Virus record (IMG/VR): IMGVR_UViG_3300030098_004972
Location: 1-39,402 of that record
Strand: one strand, 5' to 3'
Origin: a virus
Length of the DNA: 39,402 bases
Position numbers and translations under genes: made by a program
In this document: one piece after another, positions 28,497 through 37,017 of the stretch
Layout: each line of letters opens with the position of its first letter
How positions within the stretch are numbered: position 1 is the stretch's first letter
The notes under the pieces: model-generated
Seen by the model: the letters and a program-made list of their open reading frames with translations, nothing else
The model's database searches: none
Told to the model about the DNA's origin: nothing

Positions 28497-29375
28497 ATGA
28501 GTGGTAAGAACGCAAAAAAAGCAAGAAAAGAAGCAAAAGAAAATGAGTCCGAACAAGATAAACTAAAACGATTAGCTGAAGCTACAGACTTTAAATTAAT
28601 GAAACCTTTTGGTCCATCGTTTGGTATGTTTGTTATGCCAGATGAAATGACGAAAGCTTTGCTAAAAAAGTCTGATGAAATACTAGAGGATAGAAACAGA
28701 GTAGACTGGGGTAAAAACCTTGTAGGTCAAATTGCAGAGGAGCCTTGGATTTCTAATGAAGACTTAGATGAGATTGGAGCACTAAAGTATTTAGAAGGTA
28801 TGCTGTATAACTACGTATGGAATGCTCTAGCTTCCGATGGTCATCAAGTAGAACTTTTAGAAGTTAGTCTAGATCATGCATGGATTGTCAGTCAGTATGA
28901 AGGAGAATACAACCCTGTTCACTTTCATACCTACTGTGATCTTTCTTCTGTATTATACTTAAAAGTACCACCACTTGACGAAAGATCCAAGAACAAAGAG
29001 TTACCAGATTATAAATTTTCTAGAGATGGGATGATTGAGTTTATCTACAAAACAGCTTGCCCTGGAGGTTTAGAGAAAGGTTCACTGTCTTTTACCCCTG
29101 AGCCAGGAAAATTAGTTATCTTTCCATCTAACCTTTTGCATACAGTTTATCCATTTAAAGGAGAAGGTGAACGTAGGTCTATAGCTTTTAACTCTCATTG
29201 GAACGCAAGACTTAAAGGTGGAAAAGTATTTGACAAATCATTTAGAATGAAGTCAGATCAAAAAAACGAAGAGTATCAAAAGACATTAAAATCAAAAAAC
29301 GAGGAATCTGGATTTGCAAAACGTAAACAGGGAAGCCCTGATAGCGGAGCTTCAGAAAAGGAAGACAAAGTCTGA
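28497..29375 (+). CDS. 2-oxoglutarate/Fe(II)-dependent oxygenase
   Basis: A 292-residue protein. The double-stranded beta-helix core has YNPVHFHTYCDLSSVLYLKV (H142 or H144 as first iron ligand, D148 near) and PGKLVIFPSNLLHTVYPFKG (H215), then ERRSIAFNSHWN (Arg for the 2-oxoglutarate carboxylate). This is the PF13759 type often found in marine phages, proposed to hydroxylate prolyl or other protein residues. Its first 25 residues are Lys/Glu-rich. The gene's last 62 bases overlap the start of the large terminase, so the two are co-translated. The substrate is unknown. Confidence 0.85.
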   Translation: MSGKNAKKARKEAKENESEQDKLKRLAEATDFKLMKPFGPSFGMFVMPDEMTKALLKKSDEILEDRNRVDWGKNLVGQIAEEPWISNEDLDEIGALKYLEGMLYNYVWNALASDGHQVELLEVSLDHAWIVSQYEGEYNPVHFHTYCDLSSVLYLKVPPLDERSKNKELPDYKFSRDGMIEFIYKTACPGGLEKGSLSFTPEPGKLVIFPSNLLHTVYPFKGEGERRSIAFNSHWNARLKGGKVFDKSFRMKSDQKNEEYQKTLKSKNEESGFAKRKQGSPDSGASEKEDKV

Positions 29376-30795
29376 AAAACCTAAGTTTGTATTTGATGAA
29401 TTTTGTTTTAACAAACAAGTTAATTTTCTTCGTGGTCCAGGCTCAAGGTTTAGAAATGCTGTATGTTCTCGTAGAGCAGGTAAGACAGTCGGTATAGCTG
29501 CTGATATGATTGACTCTGCATTGGGTAATGAAGAAGTTAATCTACTTTATATTACTATAACTCAACAACAGGCTAGAGCAATCATATGGTCTGACCTAGT
29601 TAAGATTATAGAAGAGTTTGAGTTAGAATGTAAAACAGACAATGTTAGATTAACAATAACTTTTCCTAACAAGTCTAAGATTTACATAGCAGGAGCAAAG
29701 GATAGAACAGAGATAGAAAAATTTAGAGGTTGGAAACTAATGAAGTGCTACATAGATGAGTGCCAATCATTTAGATCCTATCTGAAAGAATTGATAAACG
29801 ATATTATAATACCTGCCCTAAGGGACAAAAGAGGACAATTATTTCTTACAGGAACTCCAGGTCCAGTCAAGGCAGGTATATTTTTTGAATATTCTCAATC
29901 TAAAAACTGGGAGGGACATCACTGGACTGCATTTGATAATCCACATATGCACTTACCACCTGCCCTAGACTTAGAAGAGATACTAAAAGAAGAAAGAATT
30001 ATAAGAGGAATCGACGAATCCGATCCATCTTATATAAGAGAAACATATGGAAAATGGGTAGAAGACAAAGATGCGCTCGTATTTAAGTTCAATAAAGCAA
30101 AAAACATCTATGATAAACTCCCTACTGAAGGCGAGTGGAACTATATCATTGGTATTGATATTGGCTACAATGACAGTGATGCTATCGCTGTTATCGGTTA
30201 TAATACGCACCACAAAAAAGTCTACTTGGTGGACGAACATGTCAAAAACAAACAAAACATTAGTCAACTGGTTGCGGTTATAAATGAATATAAGGACTTA
30301 TATAATCCTATTAGGATGGTCATGGACGCAGGAGCCTTAGGTAAAAAGATTCAAGAGGAGCTTCGAATGAGGCATGGTCTTAATATCGAGGCTGCTGACA
30401 AGACCCGAAAGGTAGAATTTATAGAGCTATTAAATGATGACTTACGAACTGAAAAATTTAAAGCCTTCAAGAGTTCTCTATTTGAAGAGGATTGCATGTT
30501 GGTACAGTGGGACAAGGATTCGAAAATTCGTAATCCAGAAAGACCAAAGATTTCAGACACTTATCACTCTGACATCTGTGACGCTGTACTGTATGCTTGG
30601 AGGGAATGCCGTCATTATCTATCTGAAAAGCCAAAAGACCAGCCAACAGAAGGATCAGATGCCTACATGAAAGAGCTAGAAATGAAGGAAGCTAGAGAAT
30701 GTGAAGAACGTAAGAAAGATCCATATGCCTTTGAATTAGAGAAGTTATATGAGCAGGATATGGAAGAATTAGATAATATAATGGATGAACAATAG
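29314..30795 (+). CDS. terL: Terminase large subunit
   Basis: A 493-residue packaging motor and nuclease. ATPase domain: Walker A CSRRAGKT (51-58), Walker B CYIDECQ (D148, E149), coupling motif LFLTGTPG (177-183). Nuclease domain (RNase H fold): IIGIDIGYNDSDA (D282), MVMDAGALG (D338), and a C-terminal YHSDICDAVLYAW with the third acidic site. It starts with TTG at 29314, well supported by GAGGA 8 bases upstream, inside the end of the oxygenase gene. All catalytic parts are present, so it should be active. Confidence 0.95.
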   Translation: MQNVNREALIAELQKRKTKSEKPKFVFDEFCFNKQVNFLRGPGSRFRNAVCSRRAGKTVGIAADMIDSALGNEEVNLLYITITQQQARAIIWSDLVKIIEEFELECKTDNVRLTITFPNKSKIYIAGAKDRTEIEKFRGWKLMKCYIDECQSFRSYLKELINDIIIPALRDKRGQLFLTGTPGPVKAGIFFEYSQSKNWEGHHWTAFDNPHMHLPPALDLEEILKEERIIRGIDESDPSYIRETYGKWVEDKDALVFKFNKAKNIYDKLPTEGEWNYIIGIDIGYNDSDAIAVIGYNTHHKKVYLVDEHVKNKQNISQLVAVINEYKDLYNPIRMVMDAGALGKKIQEELRMRHGLNIEAADKTRKVEFIELLNDDLRTEKFKAFKSSLFEEDCMLVQWDKDSKIRNPERPKISDTYHSDICDAVLYAWRECRHYLSEKPKDQPTEGSDAYMKELEMKEARECEERKKDPYAFELEKLYEQDMEELDNIMDEQ

Positions 30796-30803
30796 GAGAG
30801 GAC

Positions 30804-31034
30804 ATGTTAAATGAACTTGATGACGTTAAGTCCTTTATTATATGGTGTAAAAATAATAAAGTAAAATCGTTTAGGTCAAAAGAGCTAGAGTTCGAACTTT
30901 CTGACATAGGATTAGTAGAGGGTTTAGCTAACGTAGAGGAACTACAAAAGCACTTAGACGAATCTAAACATGAAAATGAACAAATACAAAAACAAGAAGA
31001 CGATGAACTAATGTTCTGGTCTTCTAATACTTAG
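30804..31034 (+). CDS. Hypothetical protein between terminase and portal, 76 residues
   Basis: A small, acidic, helical protein (SFIIWCKNNKVKSFRSKELE, then a Gln/Glu-rich tail). GGAG lies 6-7 bases before the ATG. Small genes between terminase and portal are common in podoviruses; none of the known families is evident. Confidence 0.6.
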   Translation: MLNELDDVKSFIIWCKNNKVKSFRSKELEFELSDIGLVEGLANVEELQKHLDESKHENEQIQKQEDDELMFWSSNT

Positions 31035-31042
31035 GATATTTC

Positions 31043-32950
31043 ATGGGTATTTATTCAGAAATTAACGGAAGTAAATGGTGGTTAGCCAGTAATAATGACT
31101 TATATCAAGAACTATTCTCTTACGTTAATAATCTAGATAGTAAACAACAGTATAGATCAGCTGATAATCTAAGGTATGCTAGGTTATACGGAAACTTTGA
31201 TTACTTTGGTCTAAATGCTTTAAATTATTACAGAGTTGAAGCCTCCTACAATGTAACCAATCGGGTTACTCTTAACGTAGTGCAGTCTATGGTAGATACT
31301 GTAGTCTCAAAGATAACTAAAAATAAACCAAAAGCTACATTCCTCACCTCTGGTGGGGATTTTAGTTTACAGACTAAAGCTAAAAAACTTACAAAATTTG
31401 TAGAAGGTATTTACGCTCACACTGATTTTTATGAAAAAGCTACTATGGCATTTCAAGATGCTTGTATTTTTGGCACAGGCTGTCTTAAAATTTTTATAGA
31501 AGACGGTCAAATAAAAACAGAAAGAGTAATGATTGAAGAGATAAAGATAGATGATGTAGAATCTTTTTATGCTAAACCAAGACAAATCCATCAAGTTAAG
31601 TATGTTCAAAAATCTGTTTTAAAAGAAACTTTTCCAGGTTTTGAAATAGAAATAGATCAAGCCATGAACACAGACGATAACAGTTTTCAAGACTATCAAT
31701 CGTCTACATATAAAGACATGGTAAAAGTTGTAGAGTCTTGGCACCTAAAGTCTGGACCAAAAGCAAAAGACGGTAAGCATACTATTTGTATCTCTAGTGC
31801 TACTCTCTTTGAAGAAGAGTATGATAAAGATTACTTCCCCTTTGTATTCTTTAGATGGGGTGACAGACCTGTTGGTTTCTTTGGTCAAGGTTTAGCTGAA
31901 CAGCTACAAGGTATTCAACTAGAGATTAATAAAATACTAAGAACAATACAAGTATCAATGCACCTTGTCAGTGTTCCTAAGTTACTAGTAGAAGCTAGTT
32001 CTAAAATCGTATCATCTCACCTTAACAACCGCATAGGTGGGATTATTAAGTATGCAGGAACTCCTCCAGCTTATGCTCCTCTTGGTGGTATCCCAGGTGA
32101 ACTATTCTCTCACCTAGATCGTCTATATCAAAGAGCTTATGAAATATCCGGTATCTCTCAACTAGCAGCTCAATCCTTAAAACCTGCTGGTCTAGACTCA
32201 GGTAAAGCTCTAAGAGAGTTCAATGATCTAGAGACTGAAAGATTTATGTCAGTAGCTAAACGATATGAAAAAACTTTTATGGATGCTGCTGAGATTATGA
32301 TAGACATGGCTAGAGATTTATACCTTGCAGAAGGTGAGTTTAAAGTAAAAGCTAAAGATGGTAAGTTTGTAGAAAGTATTAGTTGGAAAGATGTAGACAT
32401 GGATAAAGATAAGTACATGATGCAAGTATTTCCTACCTCTGCCTTATCTAACACTCCTGCTGCCAGACTAGCAGACGTTCAAGACCTATTGGCTGCTGGT
32501 TTCATAGATAAAGAAGATGCCTTAAGTTTACTAGACTTCCCAGACTTAGAATCTACAATGAACTTACTAAATGCTGATTCTAAAAACTTAGAAAGAATCA
32601 TAGAAAAAATGATGGATGAAGGAGAATACTTTCCACCTGAACCATATCAGAATCTTGAAAACTGCCTAAGAAAAACACAACAAGCTTATTTATTATACAA
32701 AGTCCAAGGTGCTCCAGACGATAGACTAGAGCTTCTAAGACAGTTTATGGAAGACTGTCAGAATCTTTTAGAAAGGGCTAGAGCAGAGGTACCAGGACCA
32801 CAAGAACTTACACAAGAATTAGCAGCACAAGGAGCAGCTACAGCAGCAGCAGAAGTAGCTGAAAATATTCCACAAGAGCAAGGTCTATTAGAATCTGGAG
32901 CCATAGACCTAAGTGAACAAGCAGTAGATGACCAGCAGGTTATAGAATAA
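31043..32950 (+). CDS. Portal protein
   Basis: A 635-residue protein forming the ring at the packaging vertex. Typical portal features: NVTNRVTLNVVQSMVDTVVS, then ITKNKPKATFL, an early motif of portals, and PFVFFRWGDRPVGFFGQGLA followed by EQLQGIQLEINKILRTIQ (the clip and channel region), then a long helical C-terminus ending in an Ala/Gln-rich barrel-like tail (LTQELAAQGAATAAAEVAEN). It lies in the standard order after the large terminase and before the scaffold. Start ATG has AGGA 6 bases upstream. Confidence 0.9.
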   Translation: MGIYSEINGSKWWLASNNDLYQELFSYVNNLDSKQQYRSADNLRYARLYGNFDYFGLNALNYYRVEASYNVTNRVTLNVVQSMVDTVVSKITKNKPKATFLTSGGDFSLQTKAKKLTKFVEGIYAHTDFYEKATMAFQDACIFGTGCLKIFIEDGQIKTERVMIEEIKIDDVESFYAKPRQIHQVKYVQKSVLKETFPGFEIEIDQAMNTDDNSFQDYQSSTYKDMVKVVESWHLKSGPKAKDGKHTICISSATLFEEEYDKDYFPFVFFRWGDRPVGFFGQGLAEQLQGIQLEINKILRTIQVSMHLVSVPKLLVEASSKIVSSHLNNRIGGIIKYAGTPPAYAPLGGIPGELFSHLDRLYQRAYEISGISQLAAQSLKPAGLDSGKALREFNDLETERFMSVAKRYEKTFMDAAEIMIDMARDLYLAEGEFKVKAKDGKFVESISWKDVDMDKDKYMMQVFPTSALSNTPAARLADVQDLLAAGFIDKEDALSLLDFPDLESTMNLLNADSKNLERIIEKMMDEGEYFPPEPYQNLENCLRKTQQAYLLYKVQGAPDDRLELLRQFMEDCQNLLERARAEVPGPQELTQELAAQGAATAAAEVAENIPQEQGLLESGAIDLSEQAVDDQQVIE

Positions 32951-33016
32951 AATATAATAAGAATACAATAGTAGATCAGTAGATCGGGTACCACCCAAAA
33001 AGCTAAAGGAGCCAAA

Positions 33017-33889
33017 ATGGAGAACACACATGAGCATCTAAATGATGTTGTAATGAACCAAGAATCTGACTTAGATGCGTCTGAGGAAGTTGAACAGTCA
33101 TTAGAAGAAGCTAGAGAACCTGAAAAAAGCGATGATTTTTCACGTAAGTTTGCTGCTTTGAGCAGAAGAGAAAAAGAAATTAGAGCAAAAGAAGCAGAAT
33201 ATGACAAGCGCATAGCTGAGTTAGAAGAAAGATTAGGCTCTTTTGGTAAAAAACCTGAACCGGAACCAGAGTTACCGATAGAATACAGGTTGAAAAAAGA
33301 CCCACTTAGAGCCCTAGAGGATATAGGTCTTAGTTATGATAAATTAACTGAGCTAGCATTGAATGATGGAAAACTTACTCCAGAAATGCAAATGCGATTA
33401 ATGCGTGAAGAATTAGAAGGTGGTTATAAAAAGAAGTTTGAAGAGTTAGAAAACAGACTTTTAGAAAAAGAAAGAAGTGATGAACAAAGACGGTATGATG
33501 ATATTCAAAGAGGTTTTCAAAACGAGATAGAAGACTTTGTTGAATCTAATCCAGATAGGTATGAACTAATACAAGCAAACGAAGCAAATGATATTATTTA
33601 TGACGTTATTGAAGAGCATTACAACGACACTGGTAGAATCTTAGACATAGAAGAAGCTGCCGAAGCCGTTGAAAGTTATCTAGAAGAAGAAGCTGAAAAG
33701 CTACTAAGTCTAGGTAAACTTCGTTCTAAGTTTGGTATAGAGAACGATTTTGAGCAAGAGGAGTCCCCAAGACAGTCGCAAGTAACACTGTCAAACGCCA
33801 TGTCTGCTCAGGCGAATGAAAGAGTAGCTAAAAAGTTATCGGATGAAGAAAGTAAGGCTCTTGCAGCCAAAATGTTAAAATGGGAATAA
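33017..33889 (+). CDS. Capsid scaffolding protein
   Basis: A 290-residue, highly acidic, helical protein directly before the capsid gene, the usual place and composition of a scaffold. Residues about 45-75 are coiled coil (FAALSRREKEIRAKEAEYDK and on); the end SNAMSAQANERVAKKLSDEE, then a short basic/aromatic KMLKWE tail, may bind capsid. A strong ribosome site (AAAGGAG) lies upstream. The 66 bases before it carry a direct repeat (agtagatc twice) and a GGTACC site. Confidence 0.82.
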   Translation: MENTHEHLNDVVMNQESDLDASEEVEQSLEEAREPEKSDDFSRKFAALSRREKEIRAKEAEYDKRIAELEERLGSFGKKPEPEPELPIEYRLKKDPLRALEDIGLSYDKLTELALNDGKLTPEMQMRLMREELEGGYKKKFEELENRLLEKERSDEQRRYDDIQRGFQNEIEDFVESNPDRYELIQANEANDIIYDVIEEHYNDTGRILDIEEAAEAVESYLEEEAEKLLSLGKLRSKFGIENDFEQEESPRQSQVTLSNAMSAQANERVAKKLSDEESKALAAKMLKWE

Positions 33890-33919
33890 TTAATTTACTA
33901 AACTTAAAGGAGTTTAAAA

Positions 33920-35113
33920 ATGGCACTTAATATGACTACTTTTGCTGCGGCTCTTAAGCAGCATTATACAAATGAAAGAGTCGAGAATATGGTTTACAAA
34001 GATAATCCATTTCTCGCTATGGTAGCTAAGTATGAAGACTTTGGTGGAGAAAACCTGAAGCTTCCTATCAAGTATGGGATTCCTCAAGGTAGGTCTGCTA
34101 CTTTTTCTGATGCTCAAGCTAACAAAACTAATACTCAACTTAAAGCATTTTTGCTTACCAGAGTTTCTGATTATTCTTTAGCTTCTATCGCTAACGAAAC
34201 TATTGAAGCTTCCAAAGGAAATGCAAACGCATTTATGGAATCTGCTACTCTTGAAATTGATGGGGCTATCGAATCTGCTACTCGATCACTTGCTATCGCT
34301 CTTTATAGAGATGGTTCAGGTGCTATCGGACAGGTATTATCGACAACCTCTTCTGCTACTACCTTTACTCTAAAGCAGACTGATGATGTTACTAACTTTG
34401 AAGTTGGTATGCAACTAAAGCTTAACGCTACAAAAACTGGTTCTTCTGGAACTTTATCTACTGCTGTTACTGTTGATGGTGTTAACAGAGATACAGGTGT
34501 TATTACACTTTCTGCTTCTGCCTCTCTAACTGCTGATCACTTTATCTATCAAGAAGGTGACTACGATGCAAAAGTTAAAGGTCTAAACGCTTGGGTTCCT
34601 GAGTCTGCCCCTGGTTCTACTGATTCTTTCTTTGGTGTTAACAGAAGTTCAGATGCTACTCGTTTAGGTGGTATCAGATTTGACGGTTCATCACTTCCTA
34701 TCGAAGAAGCTCTTATTGGTGGTGCTTCACGAGTTGCTAGAGAAGGTGGAAAGCCTGATGTTTGTTTCATGAACTACTCAAACTTTGCTGACCTAGAAAA
34801 AGCTTTAGGTTCTAAAGTTTCTTATGTTGACGTTAAAGCAAGTCCTGAGATTGGTTTTAGAGGTATTTTAATTCACGGTCCTAGAGGTCCTATTAAAATA
34901 ATACCTGATCAAAACTGTCCTAAAGATGTAGCTTTCATGCTTCAAATGGATGTTTGGAAACTTTACTCTCTTGGTAAAGCTCCTAAGATTCTTGATTCAG
35001 ATGGTCTTAAGTTTTTAAGGGATTCTGCTGCTGACTCTGTTGAAGTTAGAGTTGGTTACTATGCTCAGCTAGGGTGTAGAGGTCCTGGGTATAACGTAAG
35101 AATTGCATTATAA
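33920..35113 (+). CDS. Major capsid protein (HK97-type fold)
   Basis: A 397-residue protein. N-terminus TTFAAALKQHYTNERVENMV and KDNPFLAMVAKYEDFGGENL have the pattern of podovirus capsid proteins; VSDYSLASIANETIEASKGN and GAIESATRSLAIALYRDGSG follow. Residues about 145-190 look like an extra beta-rich insertion (STTSSATTFTLKQTDDVTNF and on). End ADSVEVRVGYYAQLGCRGPG is also typical. Codon use shifts to GCT/TCT-rich, consistent with high expression. AAAGGAG precedes the ATG and a strong terminator follows the stop. Confidence 0.92.
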   Translation: MALNMTTFAAALKQHYTNERVENMVYKDNPFLAMVAKYEDFGGENLKLPIKYGIPQGRSATFSDAQANKTNTQLKAFLLTRVSDYSLASIANETIEASKGNANAFMESATLEIDGAIESATRSLAIALYRDGSGAIGQVLSTTSSATTFTLKQTDDVTNFEVGMQLKLNATKTGSSGTLSTAVTVDGVNRDTGVITLSASASLTADHFIYQEGDYDAKVKGLNAWVPESAPGSTDSFFGVNRSSDATRLGGIRFDGSSLPIEEALIGGASRVAREGGKPDVCFMNYSNFADLEKALGSKVSYVDVKASPEIGFRGILIHGPRGPIKIIPDQNCPKDVAFMLQMDVWKLYSLGKAPKILDSDGLKFLRDSAADSVEVRVGYYAQLGCRGPGYNVRIAL

Positions 35114-35122
35114 TTAATATTA

Positions 35123-35151
35123 GGGAAGCCTTTCGGGGCTTCTCTTTTTTT
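35123..35151 (+). terminator. Rho-independent terminator after the capsid gene
   Basis: GGGAAGCC (35123-35130) pairs with GGCTTCTC (35137-35144, one G-U) around TTTCGG, followed by seven T (35145-35151). This is the strongest terminator in the window and ends or attenuates the head-gene message 10 bases after the capsid stop. Confidence 0.9.
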
Positions 35152-35191
35152 GCTGCGTGTTGTATTACACTCAGACTAAAGGAGAAATAAA

Positions 35192-35620
35192 ATGGCTAAC
35201 AGAAATTTTAATAGATTACAAGCTTTAGATAAAGAAATAAAAATAATTCATGGACAGTTCGATGTAGGTTCTTCAGGTGCTCCTACTCTTTCTGTTGCAA
35301 AAAGTGTTGGTGTTAAAAGTATCGCTAGAAATAGTGCAGGGGATTACACATTAGTTCTTGGTGTCTCTGGTGGTGATACTGATAAATACAATCATTTTTT
35401 TGGCGCTTACTTTGATATCCAAAAATCAACTGCCATAGGTTCAACTGCTGGTGGCGCTTCTTTTCAGTTAAAAGGTGCTCCTACCGTTTCTACTAACGGT
35501 ACAGTTAATTTTATAGCTCTCAACTCCTCAGGAGCTGCTGCTGAGATTGGATCAGGTGAAACAGTTCATTTTATGATAGTTGTTAAAAACTCTAACCAGC
35601 CAGGTGTTGGTGCTAGCTAA
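35192..35620 (+). CDS. Head decoration/fibre-type virion protein
   Basis: A 142-residue beta-rich protein. The pattern IHGQFDVGSSGAPTLSVAKS, then GVKSIARNSAGDYTLVLG, is one I know from many marine-phage virion proteins of the head-decoration or fibre type. It follows the capsid terminator and has its own AAGGAG ribosome site. High GCT/TCT codon use like the capsid gene suggests abundant expression. Confidence 0.65.
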   Translation: MANRNFNRLQALDKEIKIIHGQFDVGSSGAPTLSVAKSVGVKSIARNSAGDYTLVLGVSGGDTDKYNHFFGAYFDIQKSTAIGSTAGGASFQLKGAPTVSTNGTVNFIALNSSGAAAEIGSGETVHFMIVVKNSNQPGVGAS

Positions 35621-35631
35621 GGAGTCTAACA

Positions 35632-35922
35632 ATGATTATGATGGGTCCTAAAAAAGATAAGGGCGGTCTAATGGTCGCCATTATGGAAAAGTTAAAGAAC
35701 GGTCATAGCTCATACGAAGAAGGTAAAGAACACAACGAACACATGATGGAAAAACATCATGATGGTCATGGTCATTACGAAAAATACAAACATGAAGTAG
35801 ATGGAATGATTAAAGCCATAAAAGACTGCGTCAAAGGCGAATCAGACGAAGAGGAATACAAGGAAGAATTTGCTAAATGTCTAAAGATGTTCATTAAAAA
35901 ATGCGTTAAAGACGATTACTAA
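35632..35922 (+). CDS. Small His-rich acidic protein, 96 residues
   Basis: The middle is rich in His and Glu (KEHNEHMMEKHHDGHGHYEK followed by YKHE), with three Cys in the C-terminal half (DCVKG, KCLKM, KCVKD). This could bind zinc, copper or nickel. The first start is ATG 35632 with in-frame alternatives at 35638. GGAG lies 6-7 bases upstream. It stands between two terminators with only the decoration gene, so it may be made in an unusual amount. No family recognised. Confidence 0.65.
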   Translation: MIMMGPKKDKGGLMVAIMEKLKNGHSSYEEGKEHNEHMMEKHHDGHGHYEKYKHEVDGMIKAIKDCVKGESDEEEYKEEFAKCLKMFIKKCVKDDY

Positions 35923-35925
35923 TTA

Positions 35926-35950
35926 GGGGGGCTAACGCCCTCCTTCTTTT
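35926..35950 (+). terminator. Rho-independent terminator after the His-rich gene
   Basis: GGGGGGC (35926-35932) pairs with GCCCTCC (35937-35943, one G-U) around TAAC, followed by TTCTTTT. The hairpin overlaps the approach to the next ribosome site (GGAGG at 35951), so it could also affect translation of the next gene. Confidence 0.7.
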
Positions 35951-35956
35951 GGAGGT

Positions 35957-36676
35957 ATGATGGCTTCAATTACTGAAAGTTCTTTAGTAACCAGAGTTCG
36001 GCAAAGAGCCGACATGGAATCTAATAACTTTGTTTCTGATATAGAAGTGCAGACTTACATAAATGGTTCCATAGCAGAGCTACATGACTTGCTAATTCAA
36101 GTTTATGGTCAAGACTACTATGTTAGTAGTAACACCTTTACAACAACAGCAGGTACAGACACCTACGCACTTTCTACAAGTGCAGGTGCAGATTTTTACA
36201 AACTAAGAGGGATGGATGCAAAGTTAAATGGATCAGAGTATTTTACTTTACAGCCATTTAATTTTAACGAAAGAAACATAAGACAGGAAGGTAGCCTATC
36301 TAACGTACTAGGTGTTGCCAACCTTAGGTATAGATTAGTAGGATCTAATATTATTTTTACTCCTACTCCCGATGCAAACACTGAAGTTAGAGTTTGGTTT
36401 GTACCAACAGCACAACAATTTAGCAGTTCAACTCCAGCTACTTCTACTACTACCTATGATGATTTTAATGGGTATGCTGAGTATGTAGTTATAGACGCAG
36501 CTATAAAGTGTTTGCAAAAAGAAGAAAGCGATGTAAGTGTTCTTCTAGGACAAAAAGCTGCTATGAAGAGAAGGATAGAGGAAGCTGCTAACAATAGAGA
36601 TGCAGGGCAGCCTCTTACTGTATCTGATGTTTATTTAGAAAATAACGAGTTCTTCTTTGGCAGGAGCACACTGTAA
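35957..36676 (+). CDS. Head-tail adaptor-type protein
   Basis: A 239-residue protein. LVTRVRQRADMESNNFVSDI, EVQTYINGSIAELHDLLIQV and YGQDYYVSSNTF form a pattern known from phage head-completion or adaptor proteins that bind under the portal (P22 gp4-like position). The end has a helical arm (LLGQKAAMKRRIEEAANNRD). GGAGG precedes the start; the tandem ATGATG leaves the first codon uncertain by one. Its place between capsid and tail genes fits. Confidence 0.7.
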   Translation: MMASITESSLVTRVRQRADMESNNFVSDIEVQTYINGSIAELHDLLIQVYGQDYYVSSNTFTTTAGTDTYALSTSAGADFYKLRGMDAKLNGSEYFTLQPFNFNERNIRQEGSLSNVLGVANLRYRLVGSNIIFTPTPDANTEVRVWFVPTAQQFSSSTPATSTTTYDDFNGYAEYVVIDAAIKCLQKEESDVSVLLGQKAAMKRRIEEAANNRDAGQPLTVSDVYLENNEFFFGRSTL

Positions 36677-37008
36677 TGTCAGTAAGAAGATTTAATAAAG
36701 TTTTTAAACCACAGGATCAAGAGTTTAATAGACTTCAAGATAATATTGAACAAGTTTTAAACCCTGTTATAGATTCTAGGATAGTAGATGGAGTTTACAT
36801 AAAAGAAGTAGACCTATCAACAGCAGATACTTTTGTTGAACACAAGCTAGGAAGAGAACCATTAGGTTTTATAGTTGTAAGAAAGTTTGCCGCAGGTGAT
36901 GTCTTTGAATCTTTGACAGACTCAAGTGGTGACAATTATGATAGAAAAAAATTTATAAACATTAAAGCATCAACAAGTTTATCAAATGTTTACTTGTGGA
37001 TATTTTAG
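36676..37008 (+). CDS. Hypothetical tail-region protein, 110 residues
   Basis: A small protein starting SVRRFNKVFKPQDQEFNRLQ, with VEHKLGREPLGFIVVRKF in a beta-rich middle and a short C-terminal VYLWIF strand. The 'H.LGR.P.GF.V...' pattern is found in phage tail-region proteins. It starts in the stop of the adaptor gene (ATG at 36676 in TAATG). Confidence 0.6.
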   Translation: MSVRRFNKVFKPQDQEFNRLQDNIEQVLNPVIDSRIVDGVYIKEVDLSTADTFVEHKLGREPLGFIVVRKFAAGDVFESLTDSSGDNYDRKKFINIKASTSLSNVYLWIF

Positions 37009-37017
37009 GAAATAACT

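Noticed and set aside
30071-30670. Plus- and minus-strand frames within terL
   Set aside because: They are shadows of the terminase nuclease domain.
32953-32958. TATAAT before the scaffold gene as a promoter
   Set aside because: No acceptable -35 box lies at 16-18 bases; in A+T-rich sequence a lone TATAAT is expected by chance.
32971-32986. Direct repeat agtagatc upstream of the scaffold gene as an attachment site
   Set aside because: Two 8-base copies are too short, and no integrase is present in the window.
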